A DNA stretch of 64,000 nucleotides from Thiomicrorhabdus heinhorstiae. Lineage in GTDB: Bacteria > Pseudomonadota > Gammaproteobacteria > Thiomicrospirales > Thiomicrospiraceae. The position numbers were made by a program, and so were the translations under genes. A model generated the notes under the pieces. That model worked only from the letters and a program-made list of their open reading frames with translations, was not told where the DNA came from and ran no database searches. The stretch spans positions 124,001 to 188,000 of the forward strand of contig NZ_JACBGI020000002.1 of the NCBI RefSeq assembly GCF_013391765.2, given 5' to 3'. The first letter of the stretch is position 1; each line of letters begins with the position of its first letter. Below, in pieces: positions 49,000 through 57,015 of this stretch.

Positions 49000-49644
49000 T
49001 CACGCGGCCGACTGCAAAAAACTTTTATTTTTCTCTTTCATATCGTCAATCACCGCTTGCAAACCGCGACGACTGATATCGGCAATATAGACCTTACGGT
49101 AGTTCAGCAACATACTGATGCCCTCTACAGTAACGTCGTAAATCATCCATTTGTTATTGTCGTTATCCAGATAAGCACGGTAAATCACATCCGAACTGTT
49201 GCCGTCGGCCTGGACTACGGTTGAAGAAACCGTCACGCGCCCCGGTTTTTCTTCAGTCATGCCACTTACTTTCACGGAGGAAATATTCAACTTCAACAGA
49301 CTTTGCGAATACGAACGGATCAAGGTGGTGGTGAACTCATCGCTGAACTCTTTTTTCTGTTCATCACTGGCGGTACGCCAATATTTACCCATCGCATAAC
49401 GCGCCATTTTTTCGGTATCGACATAAGGCAATACATTCTCTTGCGCGAATTCACGAACCATTTTCGGGCTTTGTTCCAGCTCGGCACGCTGCTCGTTCAA
49501 CTTATCAACCAGCATCACCGACAGTGATTCGATCATTTTTTGCGGATCCTTCTGATCGATCACATCGGCTTGAGCCGAAAGACTCACTACCATTAACATG
49601 GCTGCCAGCCAGGCAAAAATTCTGTTTGTCCTAGATAAAGTCAT
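49000..49644 (-). CDS. mlaC: Phospholipid-binding periplasmic protein MlaC
   Basis: 214-residue Ttg2D/MlaC family protein. The signal peptide is about 1-26 (ends AQA). The family core is in VLPYVDTEKMARYAMGKYWRTASDEQKKEFSDEF and NKWMIYDVTVEGISMLLNYR (cited here as YVDTEKMARYAMGKYW and WMIYDVTVEGIS). It shuttles phospholipid between the inner-membrane MlaFEDB complex and the outer membrane. The start overlaps the mlaD stop by 1 bp. Confidence 0.94.
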   Translation of the reverse strand: MTLSRTNRIFAWLAAMLMVVSLSAQADVIDQKDPQKMIESLSVMLVDKLNEQRAELEQSPKMVREFAQENVLPYVDTEKMARYAMGKYWRTASDEQKKEFSDEFTTTLIRSYSQSLLKLNISSVKVSGMTEEKPGRVTVSSTVVQADGNSSDVIYRAYLDNDNNKWMIYDVTVEGISMLLNYRKVYIADISRRGLQAVIDDMKEKNKSFLQSAA

Positions 49645-50114
49645 TACTTATCTCCACTTTCACTAAATTTCACTAAGAACTGACCGATCAACTCCTCAAG
49701 CACCAACGCCGACTGAGTCAAACTGATTTCGGAACCGTTGTGCAAAACTTCTTCCTCTCCGCCCGGCTCCAAACCGATATACTGATCTCCGAGCAGCCCC
49801 GATGTCAAAATCGATGCCGAAGTATCGTTAGGCAGATCGTTAAAATCGGAATAGATGCTCATATCCACTTTGGCGCGAAATGTTCTTTTATCGACGCTGA
49901 TCGCATCGATACGCCCGATCACCACACCGCTCAACTTGACCGGTGCACGTACCTTCAAACCGCCGATATTGTCGAACTGCGCACTGATCTGATAACTTGG
50001 ACGCTCTTTCAAAGCGCTGAAATTACTCACTTGAAAAGCGATCATTAACAACGCAACCAAACTCATTAAAACAAAAATGCCAACCCAAATTTCAATCCGT
50101 GCCTGTTTTTTCAT
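49644..50114 (-). CDS. mlaD: MCE-domain lipid transport protein MlaD
   Basis: 156-residue protein with one TM segment (about 9-28) and an MCE domain (about 38-118, QISAQFDNIGGLKVRAPVKLSGVVIGRIDAI...SGLLGDQYIGLEPGG; landmarks GLKVRAPVKLSG and LLGDQYIGLEPG). Hexamers form the periplasmic ring of the Mla importer. The C-terminus carries the usual hydrophobic helix SALVLEELIGQFL. Confidence 0.94.
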   Translation of the reverse strand: MKKQARIEIWVGIFVLMSLVALLMIAFQVSNFSALKERPSYQISAQFDNIGGLKVRAPVKLSGVVIGRIDAISVDKRTFRAKVDMSIYSDFNDLPNDTSASILTSGLLGDQYIGLEPGGEEEVLHNGSEISLTQSALVLEELIGQFLVKFSESGDK

Positions 50115-50181
50115 TTTGATAAACCCTAAATATGTAAATTCTTTGCTTTCGGCCGCTTATGCGAATTCTGTCATCTCAACC

Positions 50182-50970
50182 TTAATCGAACATTAAAGCG
50201 GTCAATACGAAGTCCAGTCCTAAAACACCCAATGAGGAATGCACCACTGTGCGTGTCGTCGCATTACTGACCCCTTCGGAGGTCGGAATGGCATCATTCC
50301 CCTGAAACAATGCGATCACTGCAATCAGAATCGCAAACGCCACGGATTTGATAATGCCGTTGATAACATCATCATTCCAATCAACATGGCTGTGCATCTG
50401 TGACCAGAAGGAACCTTCGTCGACCCCCAGCCATCCGACGGCAACCATATAACCGCCCAAAATACCCAGGGCCGTAAACAATAAAGTCAACAGAGGTAAA
50501 GCGATAATCGCCGACAATAAGCGCGGTGCATAAATAAATTTAAGCGGATCGATAGCCATCATTTCCAAAGCGGAAACCTGCTCGGTCGAACGCATGAGAC
50601 CGATCTCTGCCGTTAAAGCAGAACCGGCACGCCCGGCAAATAACAGTGCCGCGACCACCGGCCCCAACTCACGCAACAGAGACAAGGCCGTCATGGTTCC
50701 AACCGCCTCTTCCGAGTTATAGTCGACCAGCACATTGTAACCCTGCAAGCTCAAGACCATGCCGACAAACAATCCCGCAGTCAGAATAATCGGCAAAGAC
50801 AGTACACCTGCCACATAAACCTGCTTAACCAAAAGATCAAAGCGCAAAACCGCAAACGGCAATGCCGGGATTAGCGACAATAAAAACAGTGCGCCACGTC
50901 CGAAGCTGGAAATGATCCCCAGCGTGTTTTTGCCGACCGATTGAATATAAGATAGCGATTTACTGATCAT
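50182..50970 (-). CDS. mlaE: Lipid asymmetry ABC transporter permease MlaE
   Basis: 262-residue permease with five to six TM segments. Landmarks: VYVAGVLSLPIILTAGLFVGMVLSLQGYN, LRELGPVVAALLFAGRAGSALTAEIGLMR, the Mla motif EQVSALEMMAIDPLKFIYAPR, and a C-terminal TTRTVVHSSLGVLGLDFVLTALMF. It starts 4 bp inside the end of mlaF (ATGA overlap). Confidence 0.95.
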   Translation of the reverse strand: MISKSLSYIQSVGKNTLGIISSFGRGALFLLSLIPALPFAVLRFDLLVKQVYVAGVLSLPIILTAGLFVGMVLSLQGYNVLVDYNSEEAVGTMTALSLLRELGPVVAALLFAGRAGSALTAEIGLMRSTEQVSALEMMAIDPLKFIYAPRLLSAIIALPLLTLLFTALGILGGYMVAVGWLGVDEGSFWSQMHSHVDWNDDVINGIIKSVAFAILIAVIALFQGNDAIPTSEGVSNATTRTVVHSSLGVLGLDFVLTALMFD

Positions 50971-51791
50971 TTACGGCGCCCTCTTTTAGCCAATCTTTGG
51001 CGAACATCCTCAATATATGGCTCTGCCGGATAGTGGAACGGAACCGGACCATCCGGAAGGCCGTGTACAAACTGATGAACATAGCCGCTATTTTCTTCGG
51101 CGATCTCTTCCTTGGTTCCTTGTGCGACAATGCGCCCTTCGGAAATGACGCAAACATTATCAGCAATCGACAAGACTTCGTCGACATCATGCGAAACCAC
51201 AATACTGGTGACCCCCAGACTGTCGTTTAACTTGCGGATCAAAGCCACCAGCACACCCATGGTAATCGGGTCTTGGCCGACAAAAGGTTCATCGTAAAAA
51301 ATCATCTCCGGATCCAAGGCAATCGCGCGAGCCAACGCGACGCGACGCGACATGCCACCGGACAATTCAGACGGCATTAAATCTCGCGCACCGCGCAAAC
51401 CGACTGCCTGTAACTTCATTAACACCAACGGATCGATTAAGCTTTCCGGCAGTTTGGTGTGCTCACGAAGCGGAAAAGCGACATTGTCAAATACGTTTAA
51501 ATCGGTCAGCAAGGCGCCGCTTTGAAAGAGCATCCCCATTTTTCTGCGCAGTCGGTACAAATCGCCTCGCGACAAACTATGTACATTTTGACCTTCAACA
51601 TAGATTTCGCCGCTGTCCGGTTTAAGCTGTCCGGCGATTAACTTTAGCAACGTGGTCTTACCGGTACCGCTCGGCCCCATGATCGCCGTCACCTTGCCTT
51701 TTGGGATCGACAAAGTCACACCGTCGAAGATTTTGCGATCCCCGCGGGAAAAACTCAGATTTTTTATTTCAATCAAATTATCGCTATTCAT
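50967..51791 (-). CDS. mlaF: Lipid asymmetry ABC transporter ATPase MlaF
   Basis: 274-residue ATPase. Walker A is GPSGTGKTTLLKLI, the signature LSGGMSRRVALARA, Walker B MIFYDEPFVGQDPI (the YDEPF variant is typical of MlaF), switch His in VVSHDVDEV. The C-terminal tail (SGYVHQFVHGLPDGPVPFHYP) resembles the handshake segment by which MlaF dimerises. First gene of mlaFEDCB. Confidence 0.95.
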   Translation of the reverse strand: MNSDNLIEIKNLSFSRGDRKIFDGVTLSIPKGKVTAIMGPSGTGKTTLLKLIAGQLKPDSGEIYVEGQNVHSLSRGDLYRLRRKMGMLFQSGALLTDLNVFDNVAFPLREHTKLPESLIDPLVLMKLQAVGLRGARDLMPSELSGGMSRRVALARAIALDPEMIFYDEPFVGQDPITMGVLVALIRKLNDSLGVTSIVVSHDVDEVLSIADNVCVISEGRIVAQGTKEEIAEENSGYVHQFVHGLPDGPVPFHYPAEPYIEDVRQRLAKRGRRK

Positions 51792-51857
51792 ACTTTTCCC
51801 AAATAAGAACCCGCGAAAAATGTGCGAGTCATTTCTGGATTTTTCACCAGAATTCTT

Positions 51858-52466
51858 CTAATAGCCGAGTAATTCCGCCATCAATTTCATTTGTCGCAAA
51901 CTGTCGATACTCAATTCATCCACATCGATCAGAAACACTGTTCCGACGGTTTCCGGCAAGCCGGCAACGAAACTGCGTAAAAGCTCCGTTCGTTCCTTGG
52001 CTGTTTCCGGCAGACTATCGACATATCCCAGCGGCTGTCCCGAAACAATCGCGCCATTATACTGCCATTGCCAACCTGGCAAGGCGCTTTGTTTTGCAAC
52101 CAACGTCACCGGCAATCCGGCGACATCCTGATCCAACTTTTGCAGGTCAACCTCATCGGAGCGTAACACTACCGCAAATGCTCGAGAACCTAAAACCGTT
52201 TTCAGGCTTTCCAACTTGCGAGTCACTTCAATATCAGGCAAATCCAACAATTCAAAGCAGCAGGCAAAGGGGTTTTCCAGAGCACCATCAATCTCTTCAA
52301 TTTGCTCATCATCCCACTGAGACCACACAAAAAACGGCACCAATAGTGCACGAAACTCGTTGGCGTAATAATCCAGCTGCCATTCTTCCGGCATATCATC
52401 CGGATAAAATGTTCCCAACCAGTTTTCACGCTGCCATCCCTTGGCGCCCAATGTCAGATTTTCCAT
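51858..52466 (-). CDS. DUF72-like protein, short
   Basis: 202-residue protein. Its start, LGAKGWQRENWLGTFYPDDMPEEWQLDYYANEF, follows the DUF72 N-terminal pattern (G-W...W-x-G-x-FYP...W...YYA), but the rest is shorter than usual DUF72 proteins (about 240-280) and its later motifs are not obvious. The ATG at 52466 was chosen because homology begins there; the frame stays open to 52640. No Shine-Dalgarno sequence precedes the ATG; instead a hairpin with a T-rich tail ends 9 bp before it. It lies between mlaF and the divergent caxA. Function unknown. Confidence 0.65.
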   Translation of the reverse strand: MENLTLGAKGWQRENWLGTFYPDDMPEEWQLDYYANEFRALLVPFFVWSQWDDEQIEEIDGALENPFACCFELLDLPDIEVTRKLESLKTVLGSRAFAVVLRSDEVDLQKLDQDVAGLPVTLVAKQSALPGWQWQYNGAIVSGQPLGYVDSLPETAKERTELLRSFVAGLPETVGTVFLIDVDELSIDSLRQMKLMAELLGY

Positions 52467-52513
52467 AGAAAATAAAACCGCCTTATCTAATGTTTCTGAG
52501 CATTTTAGCGGTT
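52467..52513 (-). promoter_or_regulatory. Hairpin in the leader of the DUF72-like gene
   Basis: Minus-strand AACCGC (52508-52513) pairs with GCGGTT (52476-52481). An inner AATG/CATT pairing is possible, and the sequence TTTATTTTCT follows, running into the ATG. This looks like an intrinsic terminator or attenuator. Confidence 0.4.
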
Positions 52514-52706
52514 GTACGCCTCTCTTCACAGACCCATTCAGTAAAACACTATGACAATTTTCACTTCCCTTCGGCCCGCGATTCGCCAAGGCACAAAGGG
52601 AAGAAGGAGACTCGATACACCTAGCACATAGAGATGACACAAACTTGCTTACACCCCATAATACCTCTATAGGTGCTTATAAGTTTTATTTATTAGTGGT
52701 TTGCAG

Positions 52707-52712
52707 TATAAT
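52707..52712 (+). promoter_or_regulatory. -10 element upstream of caxA
   Basis: Perfect TATAAT 40 bp before the caxA start. No convincing -35 is present. Confidence 0.45.
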
Positions 52713-52751
52713 CTTCTTCCAAATTATTTAGGATTAACTCAACACCTCATT

Positions 52752-53741
52752 ATGATCAGTTCCCTTCTTATTCCTAGCCTTGTCTTACTAGTTGGCCTAG
52801 CTTTACTGGTATGGAGTTCGGATATTTTCATCGACGGTGCTGCCAGCACTGCAGTTCATCTACAGATATCCCCACTTATTATCGGTGTTGTTGTTCTTGG
52901 TTTCGGTACCTCCATGCCGGAAATCGTCGTATCCAGCATCGCCTCTTTAGATAACAGCCCCGGATTGGCAATCGGTAATGCCATAGGCTCCAACATCGCC
53001 AATGTCGGCCTGGTTCTCGGCGTAACGGCATTAATTGCACCAATCATCGTAAAATCATCGATTCTGAAACGCGAACTCCCTATGCTGCTGGCGATCTCGC
53101 TTGGCGTATTCCTATTGCTCAGCGATGGTTCGCTGGATTTTTTTGACGGCATAATTATGGTCTCCGCTCTGGTCGCTGCGATGTTCTGGATGATTCGCGT
53201 CAACAAAGAAATCGACCCGAGCGATCCGATTGCCAGTGAGACCCAACACGAAATCGAAAGCATGCAGAGCTTAAGCATGAACAAATCCCTTCTGTTCTTG
53301 CTCATCGGCCTGATAATTCTAATGAGCAGTGCACAAATGATGGTCTGGGGAGCGGAACATATCGCTCGCTACTTCGAAGTACCGGATGTCATTATTGGTC
53401 TAACTATTATCGCCATCGGCACCAGTCTCCCCGAACTGGCGGCAGCCATTGCGGCAGCCAGAAAAAATGAAGCCGATCTGATGATCGGCAACATCGTCGG
53501 TTCAAACCTGTTTAATATTCTTGCAGTTTTATCTGTTCCGGCTCTGATTGCTCCGGGTTCATTGGAAAAAGACGTTCTCTGGATCGACTATCCGGTCATG
53601 CTCGGCTTCACACTGCTAATGCTGGTACTGGCTCTTCCCCTGCGAGGAAAAACCGAAATCGCTAAAGTGAAAGGGCTTTTACTTACTTCACTATTTGTGG
53701 CATATTTAGGCTTGCTTTACGTCCGCTCGACTGGGGCTTAA
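52752..53741 (+). CDS. Calcium/sodium antiporter, CaCA family (YrbG-like)
   Basis: 329-residue membrane antiporter with two inverted Na_Ca_ex repeats. Repeat 1 has GFGTSMPEIVVSS and GNAIGSNIANV; repeat 2 has AIGTSLPELAAAIAAARKNE and GNIVGSNLFNI, with the conserved acidic residues for Ca2+ and Na+. About ten TM helices. The ATG at 52752 fits the first TM segment. In E. coli yrbG starts the yrbG-kdsD-kdsC-lptC cluster; here kdsC follows directly. Confidence 0.92.
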   Translation: MISSLLIPSLVLLVGLALLVWSSDIFIDGAASTAVHLQISPLIIGVVVLGFGTSMPEIVVSSIASLDNSPGLAIGNAIGSNIANVGLVLGVTALIAPIIVKSSILKRELPMLLAISLGVFLLLSDGSLDFFDGIIMVSALVAAMFWMIRVNKEIDPSDPIASETQHEIESMQSLSMNKSLLFLLIGLIILMSSAQMMVWGAEHIARYFEVPDVIIGLTIIAIGTSLPELAAAIAAARKNEADLMIGNIVGSNLFNILAVLSVPALIAPGSLEKDVLWIDYPVMLGFTLLMLVLALPLRGKTEIAKVKGLLLTSLFVAYLGLLYVRSTGA

Positions 53742-53778
53742 CGCATACAGCAAAACAATACAACCCCCAGGTGGCTTA

Positions 53779-54318
53779 ATGAACTTCCCACAAACACTGA
53801 TAGATAAAGCAAAAAAAATCAAACTGTTGATTCTCGATATTGACGGCGTCATGACCGACAATAAATTGATCTACAGCGATCAAGGTATTGAGTTGAAAGC
53901 GTTTTATACCCGCGACGGTCATGGCATGGTCATGTTGCAAAGAAGCGGAATTGAAATCGCCATTATCACCGGCCGAAAATCACCGCTGATTGATAAACGC
54001 ATGCGCGATCTAAAGGTTAAACACGTTTATCAGGGCGTTCCGGACAAACTCCCCAGCTTTCAAGATCTGGTATCCCGCTTGGGGCTGGAACTTGACGAAA
54101 TCGCCTATATCGGCGATGACATTCTTGATCTGCCGATCCTGATGCGTGTCGGGCTCAGTGCCACCCCGGCTGACGGTGATCCGGAAGTTCAATCAAGAGT
54201 CGACCATATTTCAACATTCAACGGCGGCCATGGCTGTGTACGAGAAATGTGCGAACTCTTAATGAAAAGCCAGGATAGCTGGCAACAACATATGGATTTT
54301 TATTTGCGAGGCATCTAA
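53779..54318 (+). CDS. kdsC: 3-deoxy-D-manno-octulosonate 8-phosphate phosphatase
   Basis: 179-residue HAD phosphatase releasing KDO from KDO-8-phosphate for lipid A-core synthesis. The nucleophile Asp pair is in LLILDIDGVMTDNKL. Further motifs are FYTRDGHGMVMLQRSGIEIAIITGR and IAYIGDDILDLPILMRVGLSATPADG. It forms a C0-type HAD tetramer (family knowledge). GGTGG precedes the ATG. Confidence 0.96.
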   Translation: MNFPQTLIDKAKKIKLLILDIDGVMTDNKLIYSDQGIELKAFYTRDGHGMVMLQRSGIEIAIITGRKSPLIDKRMRDLKVKHVYQGVPDKLPSFQDLVSRLGLELDEIAYIGDDILDLPILMRVGLSATPADGDPEVQSRVDHISTFNGGHGCVREMCELLMKSQDSWQQHMDFYLRGI

Positions 54319-54416
54319 ACCGCAAAAAGCCGGTTTCACCCTGCCTTGCGAGACCCCATTCAACCGTTCTATACTTAAAATTGGTTTAGCTTCGGTCAAT
54401 TCACGCGGAGGCCATA

Positions 54417-55019
54417 ATGCTTTCATCTCGACTGGCTCTTTATCTGTTCACACTTGGGCTCGCTATTATCGCAATCGTGCTACACAATCGATTCGGGCCA
54501 CAATCTTCATCCGACGAAAAAACCACCCAATCGCCGGAAAAGAGTCAGCACCAATGGTTAACGGAAAACGCAACTCTCTGGCGTTACCAACCGGAACAAC
54601 AGACCATCGTTCATGCCGACAAAATTGAAAACGACGGTGAATTCAGCAAATTAACCAAACCGAATCTTTATCTCATCAATGAACGAGGCTCAACCAGCAT
54701 CCAGGCCGAAAAAGGCATTACCGATAAAAATCAGGTCATCAATCTGTCGGAAAATGTCGAGATGAAACAATTCAACGACCAATCCCCAAACCGGCTTATC
54801 GGGCAACTGGATACCAGCAGCATTAAATACAACGCGGCCAGCGATTTTCTGCAAACCGAACAGAAAGTCATCATCCAAAACGACTACGGCACCACACAGG
54901 CTATCGGTCTTGAGGCCGATTTAAAAAACGCAGAATACCGGTTGCTTTCTCAGGTTAAAGCTACTTATCATATGCAGTCTGAGGCCGAAATCCCTCCCTC
55001 AGATTCACCGACTCCCTAA
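54417..55019 (+). CDS. lptC: LPS export protein LptC
   Basis: 200-residue bitopic protein: one N-terminal TM (about 5-24), then a periplasmic beta-jellyroll (about 45-180, HQWLTENATLWRYQPEQQTIVHADKIEND, STSIQAEKGITDKNQVINLSENVEM; cited as LWRYQPEQ and NLSENVEM). It links the LptBFG extractor to the LptA bridge. GGAGG lies upstream of the ATG. It is 12 bp before lptA. Confidence 0.92.
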   Translation: MLSSRLALYLFTLGLAIIAIVLHNRFGPQSSSDEKTTQSPEKSQHQWLTENATLWRYQPEQQTIVHADKIENDGEFSKLTKPNLYLINERGSTSIQAEKGITDKNQVINLSENVEMKQFNDQSPNRLIGQLDTSSIKYNAASDFLQTEQKVIIQNDYGTTQAIGLEADLKNAEYRLLSQVKATYHMQSEAEIPPSDSPTP

Positions 55020-55031
55020 AAAGGTCCGTAA

Positions 55032-55535
55032 ATGCGAATAACCAACACCTTTCTACTCTGCTTGGCAATGATATTCAGCCAATCCGTATATGCCGCAGAC
55101 AAGGATGAGAGCAAGGCGCCTGTGCAAATCAGTGCCGATAGCTTGCAGGTAATGGAACAGCAGGGAACCAGTATTTATCAGGGTCAGGTTAAAATCAAAC
55201 AGGGCTCTTTCGAATTGAGCGGCGACGAAGTGATCGTCAAACATCCAAACAATCAGCTGAAAACCCTGACCGCTAAAGGCAAACCAGCCAACTTCCAACG
55301 TTATATACAGGAAGAAAAGACCTGGGTCAAAGGCCAGGCGGAACAGATTACCTACGATGCAAAAAGCCGTATTGTCACTTTAACTGGCAATGCGTCAGTC
55401 GAGCAGAGCAGTAAACATAGAATCAGCGGCCCGGAACTCATCTACGACATCGAGAAACAGACTTTGCAAGCCAATAGTTCACCAAGCCAGAAACAGCGCA
55501 TTTCGGTTACTCTAACACCTGATACCGAGAATTGA
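55032..55535 (+). CDS. lptA: LPS transport periplasmic protein LptA
   Basis: 167-residue OstA-like protein. The signal peptide is about 1-21 (ends VYA), followed by the jellyroll: VQISADSLQVMEQQGTSIYQGQVKIKQGSFELSGDEVIV (landmarks ADSLQVMEQQG and YQGQVKIKQGSFELSGDEV), GQAEQITYDAKSRIVTLTGNA. Forms the periplasmic LPS bridge between LptC and LptD. It is 3 bp before lptB. Confidence 0.94.
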   Translation: MRITNTFLLCLAMIFSQSVYAADKDESKAPVQISADSLQVMEQQGTSIYQGQVKIKQGSFELSGDEVIVKHPNNQLKTLTAKGKPANFQRYIQEEKTWVKGQAEQITYDAKSRIVTLTGNASVEQSSKHRISGPELIYDIEKQTLQANSSPSQKQRISVTLTPDTEN

Positions 55536-55538
55536 TCC

Positions 55539-56261
55539 ATGCCGCATTTTTACGCTCGAGGACTCGCGAAAAGCTACAAACAACGCAAGGTCGTGACCAG
55601 TGTCGATCTGGACGTCTACAGCGGCCAGGTTGTCGGCCTGCTCGGCCCGAACGGTGCCGGAAAAACCACCACTTTTTATATGATGACCGGTCTGGTCACC
55701 AACGACGGTGGAGAGATTTTCCTCGACGACACTGAAATCAGCCAGCTTGCCATCCATCAAAGAGCGCGACTCGGAATCGGCTACCTGCCGCAGGAAGCAT
55801 CGGTCTTTCGCAAGTTGACCGTCACCGAGAACATTATGGCCATTCTGGAAATGCGCCCCGAGCTATCCAGAGACCAACGCAATGCGCTCTTCGAGAATCT
55901 GATCGACGATCTGCAAATCGGACATATTCTGCAACAGCCCGGTCAAGCCCTCTCGGGTGGTGAACGACGCCGAGTTGAGATCGCGCGAGCCTTGGCAATG
56001 GAACCAAACTTTATCCTTCTGGATGAACCCTTTGCCGGTGTCGATCCGATTTCCGTCAAAGACATTCAGAACATTATTCGCCATCTCAAAGATAAAAACA
56101 TCGGTGTTCTGATTACCGATCACAATGTGCGCGAAACCTTAGGCGTCTGCGATGCAGCCTATATTCTTCATGCGGGAACAATTCTGGCTTCCGGCAGCCC
56201 TGAAGAAATTCTTAGAAACCCTGATGTTAAGCGGGTTTATCTTGGCGAAGACTTCAAATAA
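55539..56261 (+). CDS. lptB: LPS export ABC transporter ATP-binding protein LptB
   Basis: 240-residue ATPase. Walker A is [14 protein letters not shown], the LptB-specific stretch [26 protein letters not shown], signature [16 protein letters not shown], Walker [17 protein letters not shown] and DHNVRETL with the switch His. It drives LPS extraction with LptFG. In most gammaproteobacteria rpoN follows it; here a 204-bp gap leads directly to hpf. Confidence 0.97.
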   Translation: MPHFYARGLAKSYKQRKVVTSVDLDVYSGQVVGLLGPNGAGKTTTFYMMTGLVTNDGGEIFLDDTEISQLAIHQRARLGIGYLPQEASVFRKLTVTENIMAILEMRPELSRDQRNALFENLIDDLQIGHILQQPGQALSGGERRRVEIARALAMEPNFILLDEPFAGVDPISVKDIQNIIRHLKDKNIGVLITDHNVRETLGVCDAAYILHAGTILASGSPEEILRNPDVKRVYLGEDFK

Positions 56262-56369
56262 AAACCATATTTTTCCCGAGAAACAAAACTTTTCTTAACC
56301 GAAATCATGGATTCAAACTTTCTCAAGTTTTTCTATGATTCCGGCTCTTTTCTTTCTGACTTCGAGTGG

Positions 56370-56375
56370 TATACT
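56370..56375 (+). promoter_or_regulatory. Putative -10 of hpf
   Basis: TATACT about 90 bp before hpf within the 204-bp lptB-hpf spacer. The -35 is unclear. Confidence 0.35.
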
Positions 56376-56465
56376 GAAATTGAAGCAGAAAAAACCTCAC
56401 TCCATAAAGAGTCGACTCTGCCCACATCACTGATCGCAAATCACAAAAAATAAAGGAGCGATACT

Positions 56466-56795
56466 ATGCAAATCAATATCACTGGCCACCACATCGACAT
56501 CACCGACGCACTTCGCAGTTACGTTTCCGAAAAAATGGAAAAATTGGAAAGACATTTCGACCACGTTACGAATGTACATGTCATTTTGACAGTGTCAAAA
56601 CAGAATCAGAAAGCAGAAGCGAATGTTCATGTATCGGGTGCAGATTTGTTCGCTCAACACGAAACAGAAGATATGTATGCATCTATCGACGGTTTGGTAG
56701 ATAAATTGGATCGTCAAATTATCAAACATAAAGAAAAAGTCAGTGACCACCGCCAAAAATCCGGTGGGGTAAAAAACATGGGTGCTGAAGCCTAA
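56466..56795 (+). CDS. hpf: Ribosome hibernation promoting factor, short type
   Basis: 109-residue HPF/RaiA family protein. It starts MQINITGHHIDITDALRSYVSEKMEKLERHFDHV (landmarks GHHIDITDALRSYV and KLERHFDH), with the basic tail IIKHKEKVSDHRQK. It binds the 30S decoding site and promotes 100S dimers in stationary phase. AAGGAG precedes the ATG. It lacks the C-terminal domain of long HPF. Confidence 0.95.
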   Translation: MQINITGHHIDITDALRSYVSEKMEKLERHFDHVTNVHVILTVSKQNQKAEANVHVSGADLFAQHETEDMYASIDGLVDKLDRQIIKHKEKVSDHRQKSGGVKNMGAEA

Positions 56796-56815
56796 CAAAT
56801 ATCTCCAACTAAAAT

Positions 56816-56844
56816 ACCCCGTGCGACGGGGTATTTTTTTGTCC
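56816..56844 (+). terminator. Intrinsic terminator of hpf
   Basis: Eleven-bp perfect stem AAATACCCCGT / ACGGGGTATTT with a GCG loop, followed by T. Confidence 0.92.
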
Positions 56845-57015
56845 TTTTTCGCCTCGATCCAACCACGTCAAACTCTCTTCCATATTTGATAAAAAGGTCA
56901 CAATTCCCGCTACACGGCCTGCTAGAATACTCTACAATAATCAAGGCAAAACGCCGCAGCATCAAACCTTCATGCAAGCAAGCCTTCTCACGACTCTAAA
57001 GGCACAAGATACGAT

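Noticed and set aside
51701-52468. 255-residue open frame on the plus strand
   Set aside because: It is antisense to mlaF and the DUF72-like gene, with low-complexity, Pro/His/Arg-rich sequence and no ribosome site.
56845-57015. Possible M-box Mg2+ riboswitch before mgtE
   Set aside because: The leader after the TACAAT element is too short and shows no conserved M-box helices.
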